Source of the DNA: Epithemia pelagica | Lineage: Eukaryota; Bacillariophyta; Bacillariophyceae; Surirellales; Surirellaceae | Direction of reading: 5' to 3' | Assembly (NCBI GenBank): GCA_946965045.2 | Contig: OX337228.1 | Location: 496,001 to 560,000, forward strand | Length of the DNA: 64,000 bases | In this document: one piece after another, positions 53,735 to 64,000 of the stretch | Layout of the letters: the number at the start of each line of letters is the position of its first letter | How positions within the stretch are numbered: the first letter of the stretch is position 1 | The notes under the pieces: generated by a model | The model's database searches: none | Told to the model about the DNA's origin: nothing | What the model saw: the letters and a program-made list of their open reading frames with translations, nothing else | Position numbers and translations under genes: made by a program

Positions 53735-53761
53735 AAACGAGGCAAATCGGAAACAAGCGCC

Positions 53762-53792
<31 letters not shown>

Positions 53793-53800
53793 TACTCAAC
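53735..53800 (+). repeat. (CAA)n microsatellite
   Basis: About ten uninterrupted CAA/ACA units near 53760-53792 with a second short run near 53830; they are part of a Gln/Thr-coding-like low-complexity zone from 53.5 to 54.4 kb. Confidence 0.8.
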
Positions 53801-53988
53801 AATCCATTCCTCGTTCCGGCCGAACGAAACAACAACAACAACACACTCAACAATTGGCAACTAGACGTAACAACAGCCCCTAAAGCAACAATCCACTCCT
53901 AGTTTCGGCCGAACAAGAACAACACCCAACGCAACCCAAACGCAACAATCAAACGCTGACAACAAGAGATGAAGATAGAGGAAAGATC

Positions 53989-54115
53989 GACCCATGGACT
54001 AACCTATGCGGCAATCGACCTCTTTGACGAGCAGCGACAACCACAATGACGAACAAACAGACCCATGGACCAACCAACGCAGCAATCAACCTCTTTGACG
54101 AGCAGCGACAACCAG
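53989..54115 (+). repeat. Two-unit 71-bp tandem repeat
   Basis: 'GACCCATGGAC' begins units at 53989 and 54060; both continue with CAATC-ACCTCTTTGACGAGC and GACAACCA. The second unit is partial. Confidence 0.7.
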
Positions 54116-54448
54116 AACAAGCAACGACAAGGAGGAGCAACAAGATCACGACAAATGACTCTACGAGTACGACGAAGCACAATAAGCTACTCGTCTAAAC
54201 TTCCTACTGCGAAAGCGAGCAGCGCACATGGAAACCAGCATGGCTTGCAAGCAGCTGGATCCTCTACCACGACAACCTCGACCGACGAGCCACCCACAGC
54301 AGCAGCACCATATCCATTTTTGCATACATTTCCTGCAGCAGGCTTGGCCGAGGCTGGGTCACAGGCGGTAACGGAACCGTTGGATTTGATAAGCATTCGC
54401 CATCAAATTGCTCCACCAGGTGGAGAAGAGACGTGGGATAGGATTTAG
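54065..54448 (+). CDS. Small hypothetical low-complexity ORF
   Basis: 127 codons, Ser/Thr/Gln-rich at the start, with a more ordinary C-terminal half (FLHTFPAAGLAEAGSQ, EPLDLISIRHQI). It begins within the 71-bp tandem repeat. No homologue recognised, and it may be chance. Confidence 0.2.
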   Translation: MDQPTQQSTSLTSSDNQNKQRQGGATRSRQMTLRVRRSTISYSSKLPTAKASSAHGNQHGLQAAGSSTTTTSTDEPPTAAAPYPFLHTFPAAGLAEAGSQAVTEPLDLISIRHQIAPPGGEETWDRI

Positions 54449-55016
54449 TCGACCTATGGCTACGTATCAAAGGGTCTGGAAGGCTCGCTACTGCAGCCAG
54501 AATGAAAATAAATTATGAACGAAAGCAAAATGGAGAAAGAAAGCAACAATCAACTACGGTCAACTAGACAGAATAGGACGCGAATTCTCCCTCTCTCAAA
54601 CGCATGTGGCCATAAGTACCATCAACATCAGCAAACCAGTCTCATGATGATCGTCAAAAGTGTGACCGTCTCCATTCCAGCTGCTGTTCCATCCTCATTG
54701 TCGGTTGGTGAACAACAAGACGGGTTTGTGAATGAAGGTCTCTTACTTAAAAAACCGTTGAAAACAGACAAATACAGCGGAATGTCTGCTTAGTGATAAG
54801 AGTTTCATGCTCATTTCAGGCCCGCAAGCATCCACCAGAAATATAGACCTATATCCGCTAGTAATCATGTAGAGAAAGCTACTCCTACTATACCCACTGG
54901 CTCCTGAATACTGAACTCAGCCGTCATACCGCCTTGGCGGTTCAATCTACCTAGATGATTTGCATGTACTTTTATGTTGCACTGAGAGAGGGGTGAGCGA
55001 TCACGACTCTCATCCA

Positions 55017-58000
55017 TCAATGACCGCTATTGAGCTTGACCATCTTGCAGCTGCGTGAGCCAAAGTCAGGTACAGCCATGTACGATCCAACCTCGGAACG
55101 GGGGAGTCCAATGATACCCGCTCGTTCCCCCGCACGCACATTGATTGGTTCGTATTCGTCACCGGAATCGGAATCGTAGCCCACAATGAATGGGACATAG
55201 CGACCCGATAATCCGTGTCTTTGTCCTTGACTCGAAACGTACATGGCTCCATCCCATCCCAGATCCATGAGTTCGTCCATGCTGTAGCTGGCAATATGGC
55301 GAAATTTGCCAGTGGTTGGCTCTCGGGGCAGCTTACTACCTTCTTCCACATAGGGGGATTCGGCGTAGTCTCCGTCCTCGGATGGTAGGTAGGGAGTATA
55401 TTTACCCGGCTTGATCAAACGCGCGACTGCTTTTCGCTTCTTGCTGTACTTGAGATGCATGAATGCTTGCAAAGGATATTGCATGGATCTACCAGAGCGC
55501 ATGCTATGATATGTTCCTTCCAACGGATTTCGTCGAACCTCACCACGACGAGGGGGTTCGGTGCTGCTGTCCACAAAGAACGAGAAACGATCCTTGGGCA
55601 AAGAACCAAAGAATTCCTTCATGATCCCGGCGATACGTTCGACCATATCCCCACCCCCATCTCCATCAGGTTGATCCAATGTTGCAAGAAACATACCGAC
55701 GAAATGGGAGAGTCCTTGCATTGTAAAATTCAAATCGGACGCCAAAAAGCCTCCTGGTTTCATTTTGCGACCTCCCATGGTCCTTCCCATGCGTACCTCG
55801 TCTGGTGCTTCTTGCAATGCTTGTGAGATAATCCTGTTCCAACCCTTTACAAGCCGTATCCATGATCCCACCCATGAACGAAAAAAGAAGTGAGACTACG
55901 ATTGCCACGAATTCAAACGCATTGAGAATACGAGGGAGGAAAAACCAAACATACCATGCCTTCTCCAAGTACATGGAGAAACTCTAGTAAAATACCGCTC
56001 ACAACTGGGAAATTGATGGGGAGTACGTAATCTTCATCCTCATCCATGCTATCTCGCAACGTGTTGATCTGGACTATAATTTGTTCGGTGGAGGCCAGAT
56101 TTTTTCGTTCTTCTTTGGACGTTTTGTGGGAAACCGAGTACGCCACGACGTCGTCTTCACCGTCTAGAGTATCGTCTGGCGTCCAATCGCGCAACACAAG
56201 TCGACGGTACGACGAACAAAAGTCTTCCGGCTTGATTTCTTCCAGTGTCCTGTAAACCAATGAAAGTACCGTTGGTTTCTGTGAGTGTTTTACAATACTA
56301 TGTACACATGTCACTCAAGAAAGCACCGAAAAGTGGAAAAAGGGAAAACGCAGCATATCTCATCATCATCATACCTGAGACCTTGGTCCGGCAATCGGCT
56401 ATTCATTTGTGCACGTCGTTGCAGAGAGGCAGCAAAAGGCTCCTGCTCGTCACCACCCAATACGGAAGAGGCCTGCTGGGATGCCTGTGTCGAGCTCATA
56501 CCCCAGGCCATCCAAAACTGTTTGGAAAAGGAACCCTTTTCTAGGGCACGTCCTGCTACCCAGATTGCCTTGGTCTTGGAAAAGACCTGGTCGAGATTCT
56601 CCAGAAAGGGTATTTTTAGTTCATCCATCTGTGATGAAGACAGTTGGGATTTCATTGCATGATACAAGTGGAGGGTCATTCGAAGTTGTCCCAAGGAATC
56701 AATGGTAGCGGACCCAAGAGCGATGGAGCACATGTAGGTTCCATACAGCAGGTACTCTCCACCCACTACCGGGTTCCAAAAGGCCAGTCGCTCCGTTTCG
56801 GAAGGATCCAAAAAGGCTAGTCGAGCATCGTAGTTTGTGGCAGACACTGGCTGGGCAAAATGAACTACATTGCCAAACAGTTGTACATTGGCATAAAAGG
56901 TGGGCGCATTCTGTGTTCCAGGTGACGATGATGAGGATGATTTGGAAGGATCTTCCTGTATCCGCTGCAACTGCGAAAAGAGTTTGTTGTAGGATTGTTT
57001 GGTGTACGAGGCCAACCGTGCCAAATCTCCATTGCCTTGAATGACCAAAATGGCGGTGAGCATGGCATGCAGACCAAACGTGAGAGCGACTGGAACGGGC
57101 GCTGTGCAGTCCTGGCCACGGGTTCGGACCTGTTGATGCAGCATGTGGAGGACTGGGAGGAGTTGTGGGACCTCCGGCAATTGGTGCCAGGGAGCGGCCC
57201 ACGCAATGGCAATCAATTCGGGTAGAATTTTTCCCGCCAAGGTTTCGTCCAAATCTCCCCGAATGCCCGTGGCCGGACGGCGGAGTTCGTCAAATTCAAT
57301 GCCCCAAAAGCCGGGTCTCCCAATGAGCTTTTTGTTTGGTTCCACAATATCCAGGACCATTTGCACAATTTTTTGTGTATTCAAAATACACCGGTCTTGA
57401 CCAATATGGGGACTGGGTCCAAACCAGGAATGGGGTGGAGACGCACCGGCTTGTTGCAAATCCTGAATGAGCAAGGTATTGTTGCCGACTTCAAAGGCCA
57501 ACATGTTTTCATAGGCCATGGCTTGAAACACGACACGGGCAATTCGCTGCACAGCGGCATGTGGCAAACCCGTTTGTCGCACAAAACGTTGGACCTTTCC
57601 CGAAACTCGGTCGGCACCTCGATTGTGAAAGGCACATTCCACAATTTCGGCCACAAAGTTCAAGACCCGCACATGATGAGTGTCTTTTGAATTGTTGGTG
57701 GTTTTGTTCTGTGTCTGCGGTTGTGGCTGTTCTTGTTCCAAGGCTGCCACAGAGTGGGAAAAAAAGACGAGAGCCAGAACGTGATAAAAGGTCGACAAAT
57801 GTGGATGATTGGTGGCCAGCAAATTTTCTTCGACGCGGACCGTTTCAATGGCAAAATTGGTCACGGCCGTAACGTCCATGAGCAAATACATTTCACTCTC
57901 CTTGTACGTAATATTGTCCTTGTCCTTGTTGTTGCTATGTCCTCGAAGCAAATCTTTCAACAACTGGTAATGTCCATCCACCAGGTCCATCATATATTCC

Positions 58001-58908
58001 ATCGTTCGCAACAAGGACATGGCTTGAAACTTGTCACTGCCCTGGATCAAGTGCTCCTCAATGTCCAAATCTTGCTCCGGCGGTTCGATTGGTGGGGTTG
58101 GCATGTTGCCCTTTCGAATGTCTTGTTCGAGTGTTTCGAGTTCCTCTTCGTCTTCTTCTTCTTCTGGTTGATCGTCATTTTCTTCCAAAAGAAGAGCCTG
58201 AAACCGACCACCAATTCCATCCAACTCGTTTTGGTTCTTGTCTTCTTCTTGCACTTGTCGTTGTCGGTGGGCAAGGGCGGCGCTTCGAGCCATGCGGCGT
58301 GCCACAGACAAGACGGATCGACAATGTTTCAAGATTCCAATCATGTATTCATGACCACGATCTCCTTGTGTGCCTGGATATCGTTCGGCCGTCAAGAGTT
58401 GTCGATACCGAATACTCGTGTCCAAATCGTCCAAAATGTCCTTGGGTGCCACCACAATGGTGGTGTTGTGGTAGTGTTGTGTGTGATTGTGGCTCGCCCT
58501 ATCATGGTTGTTCTTGTCGTTGTCGTTGTGGTGATTGGCGTCCACCGCCACCATTGAGTGGTGAATGGTTTGTTCCAACACCCAATCGGCACCCTTTCGT
58601 AAATCATTCACCGCTCGAAACCGCCTCCCCATGGGACCCAACTGTCGCTTCATCCACTCACAAAATCGAGTGGTTGCTTGTTTGTAACGGGGATAATAGC
58701 CTCCCACCACCACATTGGCAGTATCCTCCTTGTGAAACGATGGCAACTGGGTGGAACCAAGCGTTTGAAATGGATCCTTCTTGTTGTTGTTGTCATTGGC
58801 CGTTTGTCGCGTGGATGGTGGGTGTGCGTTGGTGGGTGCTGTTTGGTGATGCTTTTTCTTTTTGTTTGTTTTCTTGCTATTCTTTTTCTTGTTGTTGTAG
58901 GGTGGCAT
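55017..58908 (-). CDS. Large three-exon protein with DUF6604-like N-terminus
   Basis: Exons 58908-56375, 56249-55955 and 55844-55017 join with GT-AG introns of 125 and 110 bp. The joins keep the frame (AG|G gives Arg; second junction phase 0) and give about 1,218 residues. The frame is open from 58941, but the Met at 58908 (MPPYNNKKK) avoids translating the CT-repeat leader. The N-terminus is Lys/Asn-rich. Around residues 75-95 YKQATTRFCEWMKRQLG, followed by 'RGHEYMIGILKHCRSVL', resembles fungal/diatom DUF6604 proteins. A highly acidic stretch (DDQPEEEEDEEELE) follows. The rest is a large helical region of unknown function. A truncated near-identical copy lies at 15992-18760. Confidence 0.75.
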
Positions 58909-58917
58909 TGTGTTTTC

Positions 58918-58992
58918 TCCCTCTCTCTCTCTCGTTCGCACGCGATCTCTCTCTCTCTCTCTCCTTATCTCGATCTCTTTCTCTCACGATCT
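58918..58992 (+). repeat. CT-rich microsatellite in the leader of the three-exon gene
   Basis: Repeated CTCTCT blocks broken by GTTCGCACGCGAT; GA-rich on the transcript strand, directly upstream of the preferred start at 58908. Confidence 0.7.
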
Positions 58993-59176
58993 CTCTGGCT
59001 GTCTCTTCCCCAATCACAAAAGGAGAGTGTCTCTTTCTATTCTATCTTCGTTGCTGAGAGTTTGTGAGAGTATAGTTGGTCCTCTCTCTCCCATTTCTGA
59101 TCTCGGTTCGAGAAGTATACGTGAGAAGTGTGAGAACTTCGCGGCGCTGATCTTCTGCTCCCGTTGTTTGCCTGCG

Positions 59177-59950
59177 CTGAGGAGTATACCCATAACTCGC
59201 TTCGTCAGTTTTTCGTCAAGATTTCGCTACAATAAGCGACCTTGACAGAATGACAATAATGATGACGCTTTTGTCGTCTGATGTGGGGAGAACCCAACTA
59301 ATGTTGTTGTTGTCGTTGTTGTTGATAGTTCTAGAATGACGGCCGGATACTGTTTTGTTCTAGATGTCTAATGCAATTCCATGGAACGGCGCTTCTTTCT
59401 TTTGCGTCACATATATATGCTGGGAGTAGCTAGAACATCACTTCTCTACTCTCGGAGCTCTCTAGGAGTATAGGAGTAGCTAGTGGAGTATACTGAGGTT
59501 ACCTTGAAGGGGTCATTGAATTGACTCCCACGGGTTCACCCGGTGTCCAATGTTTCTATAGTCTACACTATCTTTTGCCTCTACAGAAACGCTGAGGCGT
59601 ATACCATGTTGCTTCGTCACGTTTTTCGTCAAACTTTCGTCACAAGAGACCTTGACACTATGACAATGATGATGATGCTTTATATGTTGTTGTTGTTGTA
59701 AGAGTTTCAGAGTGACGGTCGGATACTTTGCTCTAGATATAATACTCCTACTATTCCCAATGGAACACCGTTTCATTATGTTCCGTCATATATATATGCT
59801 GGGAGTAGCTATAACTAGAACATTTCTCTAGGAGTAATAGCTAGCATAGTAGATGTGGCCGTTTCATTCCCAATCTGATCTGGTTTCTGTGGTGGCCTTG
59901 AAAGGGTCTTTACGTTGACTCCCACGGGTTCACCCGGTGTCCTATGTTTC
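59177..59950. repeat. Degenerate tandem duplication, unit about 380-415 bp
   Basis: Matching blocks recur in order: CTGAGG-CGTATACC (59177, 59592), GACCTTGACA...ATGACAATGATGATG, TGACGG-CGGATACT, ATATATATGCTGGGAGTAGC (59413, 59792) and TTGACTCCCACGGGTTCACC (59521, 59915). Divergence is high, with indels. No gene is seen in 58.99-60.28 kb otherwise. Confidence 0.65.
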
Positions 59951-60286
59951 TATAGTGCTAGGAAGAAACGGTTACGGTTCACATATGTGGTCCACATCGT
60001 CGTCTCGTTGGCGGAGGTGACGGCCAAGACGCGACTACGAAAATGTTCCGCTACGGGAACATGTTGTGAGTCTTCCAATACTTGTACAGTGGAATACCTC
60101 CTCAAAATAAGTTGATCCTATCGACATTATCAACTATTATAGAATAAGACGAAGAGAATGCTCAACTTCGCTCTCCTTCGCATTCTAGTGTTCCAGCACA
60201 CCACACAAGTGCTCTTCTCACGGGCCGAAACGAGCTACCTTGGTACCAGTTGTTGTTGTCCAATCATCGGACCAATACTACTAGAA

Positions 60287-62443
60287 TCACACCGAATCCA
60301 CGGGCGACTCCTGTTTCTCTTCCATCAAAATGGCCAACTGCTCCTCGACAATGACTTGCAACTTGTCCGGCACTGTGGTGTCCTCTTGATGCTTTTCGAG
60401 TGATCCCAAGCCACTCAGAAATAATTCGCCGTTGGAATCTACGAGCACGTTTCGCCAGCGATTGTAAATATTTTCATATCGAAAGCCTCGTTGGGCAAAT
60501 CGATACAATTCTTCTTCCAACCTTTGTGCGATGGAATCGCGATCCTGGACCTGCGTTCCATAGGGCATGACCAAACAAGGGCGTCCGGCCAGATCCACCA
60601 CAGTGACATGAGGAAAGCGATCCTGGTAGAGCTGTCTCCAACGGTCCGCCTCTGCGTTTGCCACATCTCGACGAATTTTTTCAATCGCCTCGTTTTCGGC
60701 CGCTTCTCTGGCCCGGATGGTGGAAAGATGGGAAGGATAAACGTGGTAACACTTCAACGCGCAAACGCGGCAACTGGAATTGCAGGCAAGAATGACCGCT
60801 GCCTGATTTCCAACTCCCAGTTCACCCAAAAGATAGAACGTCTGCGACAAAGGATCCGGAAAATCCTGGAGATTGGCAGTGAACGCTTTCTTCTTTCCCC
60901 CCGTCGTAGTGTACAAAGGTGTCTTGATCCAAGTGAACAAGTTCTTGTCCATCTTGCACACAACCCTATTTCCCAGACACTCACCATGGCCAATGCGTGG
61001 GATATCGGTAGCAAAGATGGGCCCAACTTTTTGGTAAGCCATTTCAATGGCTTGAAGAAGAAAGGGAAAGACATGTCCATTCTCAAACACCTCTGAGTAA
61101 TAAACAACTCGGTCCACCTCTTTTTCTTCGAAAGCCTCCTTCTCAGTATCATCGGCGTCTTGCTTGAAGTGTGAGACAGAAACGATCTGGCGAATTGGGC
61201 TAGCGGTCTGCTCTTGGCACTCTTCAGGAACTTGGTGCACTCTGTAAGGCGGCGCTTTGTTGGTAGAAAGTGTTTGCTTGACATTTTCCAAAATATCCGA
61301 ATGCGCAGTGTCATTCTCAAAGCTGTCCAATGATGCGAGAACCATCTTGTTGTACGTCATGACTGCTGCAAGGGGTTGCTGGATGCCTGTGCTTTTCATT
61401 GCCAGCAAGTAGGACCAGATCTGACCGCTCGTGCTCTCTGACGTAAAGACCTTATCGTTGCGGTTTCCATCCTGCACATCCGGACTCTTTACGAGAATGG
61501 CCATTACGATCTTTCCCTTGAGTCGAAGCACAACGACACTGTCCGGCTTGATCAAAAAGATGGAAGGCTCCGTGTCCGACCGAACGTCACGCAGGTTTAA
61601 ACAGCAGAGAGCATCTCCAATCATACTATCGCAAAACCGTTGAACCCCGCATTCGTTGTAGTAATCGAACCCAAATGGTTCGCCATAACGTTCGGCTCCC
61701 AAGATACTTGGAATCAGTGCCTCTTCGACTCGGACGGGAATGCGAACGTCCGCTGGATGCACATGGTGCCCCGTACGGACCACAATCTTGGCTTGTGGAA
61801 TTCTTAGATGCCCTTGGACTTGTTGTTGTTTACTCTTGTCAAAATAGTTGATTTTTCGAGACTTTCCCAAGACACTGGGTGTTACGGCCTCGTTCAAGTT
61901 CAGAGGAGGAAGCCAAAAGTTTTTCTTCGCATCAAGGTACGTTCCCTCAATAGACCATTGACGAAGGCCTCGGGCTAAATCGTTTTCTGCTTTCAGTTTC
62001 AAGTTTTCCTCCTCTTTCGCTTTCTGTTGCTCATCTTTTGCTGCATTTGCCGCTTTCAGTTGTGAGTGTAATCTTATTTTTGCCGCCAGCTCCGCTTTCA
62101 GTTGTGAGTGTAATCTTATTTTTGCTGCCATTTCTTCTTGACGGCGCAATAGAAATATTTTCTGATCTAGTTCCAGATCGTCAAGGAATTCACGAATCTC
62201 ACTAGTGAGCCACCCCCGTGTCTCTGCCTCGTCCCAGAGCTCTTGATAAAGTTTCTGTTTCTTTGCCATCTCCTCCTCCGCTTCGTCGTCGCTTGGGTTG
62301 TCTATTTGCTTGCGCTTGGCCCTACTTGTTTCGCTCATATTGGCAGTAGTTTCGTGGTGTGCTGTTGTTCTTGTGCGAGGCTCAACCTCCAACCGGGTTG
62401 GGTTTGCGGCGGAGAAGAAACAGTTGATCCATGATTGCACCAA
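60287..62443 (-). CDS. Coiled-coil, nuclease-like and pseudokinase-like multidomain protein
   Basis: 718 residues; an alternative start is MSETSRAKRK at 62338. Residues about 50-150 form a charged coiled coil containing a 14-residue direct repeat (AAKIRLHSQLKAEL), from a 42-bp tandem duplication. Around 295-330 'FLIKPDSVVVLRLKGKIVMAILVKSP' (split here: KPDSVVVLR, then AILVKSP) resembles the PD-(D/E)xK nuclease core, but the acidic residue before VKSP is replaced. The C-terminal 170 residues look protein-kinase-like: GNQAAVILAC, VCALKCYH (VAVK-like lysine), PCLVMPYG (hinge) and YNRWRNVLVDSNGELFL. The HxD aspartate and DFG motif are not conserved. This nuclease-plus-kinase-like layout is seen in stramenopile Crinkler-related families; the role is unknown. 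Confidence 0.6.
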   Translation of the reverse strand: MVQSWINCFFSAANPTRLEVEPRTRTTAHHETTANMSETSRAKRKQIDNPSDDEAEEEMAKKQKLYQELWDEAETRGWLTSEIREFLDDLELDQKIFLLRRQEEMAAKIRLHSQLKAELAAKIRLHSQLKAANAAKDEQQKAKEEENLKLKAENDLARGLRQWSIEGTYLDAKKNFWLPPLNLNEAVTPSVLGKSRKINYFDKSKQQQVQGHLRIPQAKIVVRTGHHVHPADVRIPVRVEEALIPSILGAERYGEPFGFDYYNECGVQRFCDSMIGDALCCLNLRDVRSDTEPSIFLIKPDSVVVLRLKGKIVMAILVKSPDVQDGNRNDKVFTSESTSGQIWSYLLAMKSTGIQQPLAAVMTYNKMVLASLDSFENDTAHSDILENVKQTLSTNKAPPYRVHQVPEECQEQTASPIRQIVSVSHFKQDADDTEKEAFEEKEVDRVVYYSEVFENGHVFPFLLQAIEMAYQKVGPIFATDIPRIGHGECLGNRVVCKMDKNLFTWIKTPLYTTTGGKKKAFTANLQDFPDPLSQTFYLLGELGVGNQAAVILACNSSCRVCALKCYHVYPSHLSTIRAREAAENEAIEKIRRDVANAEADRWRQLYQDRFPHVTVVDLAGRPCLVMPYGTQVQDRDSIAQRLEEELYRFAQRGFRYENIYNRWRNVLVDSNGELFLSGLGSLEKHQEDTTVPDKLQVIVEEQLAILMEEKQESPVDSV

Positions 62444-62507
62444 AACTCAGTTTTTTGTGTGTATGGCGGGGTGTTTGTTGTTTGTGGTATTTGCGTCTTT
62501 TAGCTCC

Positions 62508-62612
62508 CAGCGGGGGTGAGTAGAGGTCGCTTATGAGTCGAGTTCTCCATCCGAATGCATCGAAGATGCTGACCAACCTGCGACCTAGACTCACCCTTTC
62601 TGGGGAGTAAAC
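62508..62612. repeat. Mini-hairpin upstream of the kinase-like gene
   Basis: 'CTCCCAGCGGGGGTGAGTAG' plus AGGTCG at the left pairs with CGACCTAGACTCACCC and TTTCTGGGGAG at the right, with a 50-base loop. It belongs to the same GGGTGAGT/ACTCACCC family as 19376-19448, and lies 65 bp upstream of the start at 62443. Confidence 0.65.
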
Positions 62613-62805
62613 CAAATCCGGCCCGGCCCGCACGGATTGGTTTTGTTGAGCTGAAGGAATGGCCTTACATATGCATTACGCAAAAAATGACTATCCGACC
62701 AATTCCCTATAGTAGTCTTCCTACCGAATATAGTGTCTTTGTGGATCGCCGACCGGTTTGGTCTGTGGATCTCTTCAATGTCGGTTCTCTCTATTCTACT
62801 ACCTA

Positions 62806-63996
62806 TTAGAATGTTCCGTTTGCCGTAACGCCTTCCTTTTGTGTGGATACCACCAAAGGTTCTTGTCGAAAGTCGTTGATGAAATGAAACAATTCCGGAT
62901 TGTTCATGGCAAAGGGATTGGCCGTTTCATTCTTGTCCAAATAATAGGCTCGTGTTTGTCGAATGGCCTCCGTGGCAATCCGATTCACGCGGGGTTGTCG
63001 TGTGGTTTCGTAGAGTCGCAAGGCACGAGCCGTCCATCCATTGTCTTGAATGGCATGGGCCAATGCCACGGCATCTTCCATGGCCGTGGGCGTTCCCATG
63101 GCCATGTTGGGTGGCATGACGTGGGCGGCATCGCCGACCATTGTGACACGTCCCCGTCCCCACGGCTTTCCCGGGGATCGCATATAAATGCCATGTTCCA
63201 AAATCGAGGCGGTGGCTTGTTGGCAGTGCTGGCGTAAAAACTGCACAATCTCGGAATCAAAATCGTCAAAGGCGTCCAAGAATCGTTCCCACCGTTGATC
63301 GTTGCAAGTCGTTCCACCAGTTGCGGCACCGTCCTCCTCACCAATGTACCGTTGTCGATCCAACAGATGCAAGTTCTCGACCGGCCAGGCCGCTTGTCCC
63401 GAGACATAGATTCGATCCTCTTGCATGCGTTGGACGGACAAAATCTTGCCATGGGCGGACCACACATTCAATTCGCCCACGGTTTGTAAATAGGTCGGCA
63501 ACGACGAAGACGACGACGCCGATACTGGAGGGATGGGTACAAAAAAGCGCCAAATGCAAGATCCGGCAAATTCTGGTTCGTCATCCGCACGCGATGATGA
63601 AAACAAGAGGGATCGGACGCGAGACAAGTTGCCATCGGCTCCAATCACAGTTCGGGCGCGACAGCTTTGTCCATTGGTAAACTGCAAGACAATACTATCG
63701 TCGTCGTCGTCCTGCTCTGTGAGTTCCACCAACTCATGGTCCAGCTTCACATCCACTGGAAAACTATCCTGATCGTCGTCGTCTGTCGCCGACAAGCAGT
63801 GCAACAAGGACTGTTGCAAGTCAAACCACGAAAGGACTTTAGGAGCCGTGTCGGGATTGTCAAAGGGAATTTCTTGAATGACCTTTCCCGTCAGACCGTC
63901 GAATCGTCGCAGGATGCGCCGAGGGACGGCCGCTTGTTGGACAGCCGTACAAACCTTGGGGTCCAAGGCTTGAAGGGCTTGGAATCCCACCGTCAT
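62806..63996 (-). CDS. FAD-dependent monooxygenase (FAD_binding_3 / zeaxanthin-epoxidase-like), N-terminus beyond window
   Basis: About 396 residues are visible and the frame is open to the window edge. The N-terminal FAD-binding GxGxxG fold is not included, so the Met at 63996 is probably internal. Diagnostic parts: VIGADGNLSRVRSLLF (DG motif of flavoprotein hydroxylases), then RVTMVGDAAHVMPPNMAMGT (GDAAH motif contacting the FAD ribityl chain) followed by MEDAVALAHAI. It would hydroxylate or epoxidise an aromatic or isoprenoid substrate using NAD(P)H and O2; the substrate is not deducible. Asp-rich inserts (DDDDQD, DDDDD) are unusual. No lesion seen. Confidence 0.85.
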   Translation of the reverse strand: MTVGFQALQALDPKVCTAVQQAAVPRRILRRFDGLTGKVIQEIPFDNPDTAPKVLSWFDLQQSLLHCLSATDDDDQDSFPVDVKLDHELVELTEQDDDDDSIVLQFTNGQSCRARTVIGADGNLSRVRSLLFSSSRADDEPEFAGSCIWRFFVPIPPVSASSSSSLPTYLQTVGELNVWSAHGKILSVQRMQEDRIYVSGQAAWPVENLHLLDRQRYIGEEDGAATGGTTCNDQRWERFLDAFDDFDSEIVQFLRQHCQQATASILEHGIYMRSPGKPWGRGRVTMVGDAAHVMPPNMAMGTPTAMEDAVALAHAIQDNGWTARALRLYETTRQPRVNRIATEAIRQTRAYYLDKNETANPFAMNNPELFHFINDFRQEPLVVSTQKEGVTANGTF

Positions 63997-64000
63997 GAAT

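Noticed and set aside
57721-59057. Long plus-strand ORFs (278 and 322 codons) opposite the three-exon gene
   Set aside because: They are antisense to an ORF whose exons join in frame; the composition (Val/Leu/Cys-rich) is what the complement of Asn/Gln/Asp-rich coding gives.

Overview
The window looks like transposon-rich nuclear DNA from a stramenopile, most likely a pennate diatom. This is inferred from three things: CoDi-like Ty1/copia elements whose protease carries an 'SHADTCCLG' signature, short GT-AG introns of about 110-125 bp, and Crinkler/RHS-type and kinase-like multidomain genes. I see no rRNA, tRNA, CRISPR or bacterial operon.

Layout. 1-4172: the inverted counterpart of about 9283-12630. 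It holds the 5' part of a minus-strand Ty3/gypsy element (1-2421) and a truncated foldback element (2573-4172) that carries a 374-bp hairpin insertion. 4173-7298: a 5'-truncated PIF/Harbinger element, with transposase on plus and partner ORF on minus. 7427-10457: a foldback element with 3-bp TSDs, itself split by a 999-bp hAT-like element with perfect 8-bp TSDs. 10609-15788: a complete but broken Ty3/gypsy element. 15992-18760: truncated, broken copy of the multi-exon gene at 55-58.9 kb. 18.8-21 kb: mostly gene-free. 21.0-24.9 kb: a putative glycosyltransferase, a truncated GT10 fucosyltransferase paralogue and a kelch-type gene. 25078-31374: copia element A. 31.4-33.8 kb: GT10 alpha-fucosyltransferase gene. 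34.5-36.2 kb: Crinkler/RHS-type P-loop NTPase with nuclease-like tail. 36419-47690: a second Harbinger element with copia element B inserted inside its left TIR. 47819-51253: second foldback element with its own hAT copy and a further nested 633-bp element. 51.6-52.7 kb: frameshifted O-methyltransferase. 53-54.5 kb: low-complexity repeats. 55.0-58.9 kb: intact three-exon gene. 59-60 kb: degenerate tandem repeats. 60.3-62.4 kb: coiled coil, nuclease-like and pseudokinase-like protein. 62.8-64 kb: FAD monooxygenase running off the window edge.

Main biological points. Both copia elements carry gag and pol in the same frame, separated by one UGA followed by CG(G/A); this looks like programmed stop readthrough. 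Element A has lost the protease aspartate while element B has lost the first reverse-transcriptase aspartate, so their active-site defects are reciprocal. The two Harbinger copies are also reciprocal: one keeps an intact transposase with a broken partner, the other the reverse. The duplicated segments provide empty sites that date and order several insertions. Several single-copy genes carry one-base indels, so either decay or uncorrected assembly errors must be considered.
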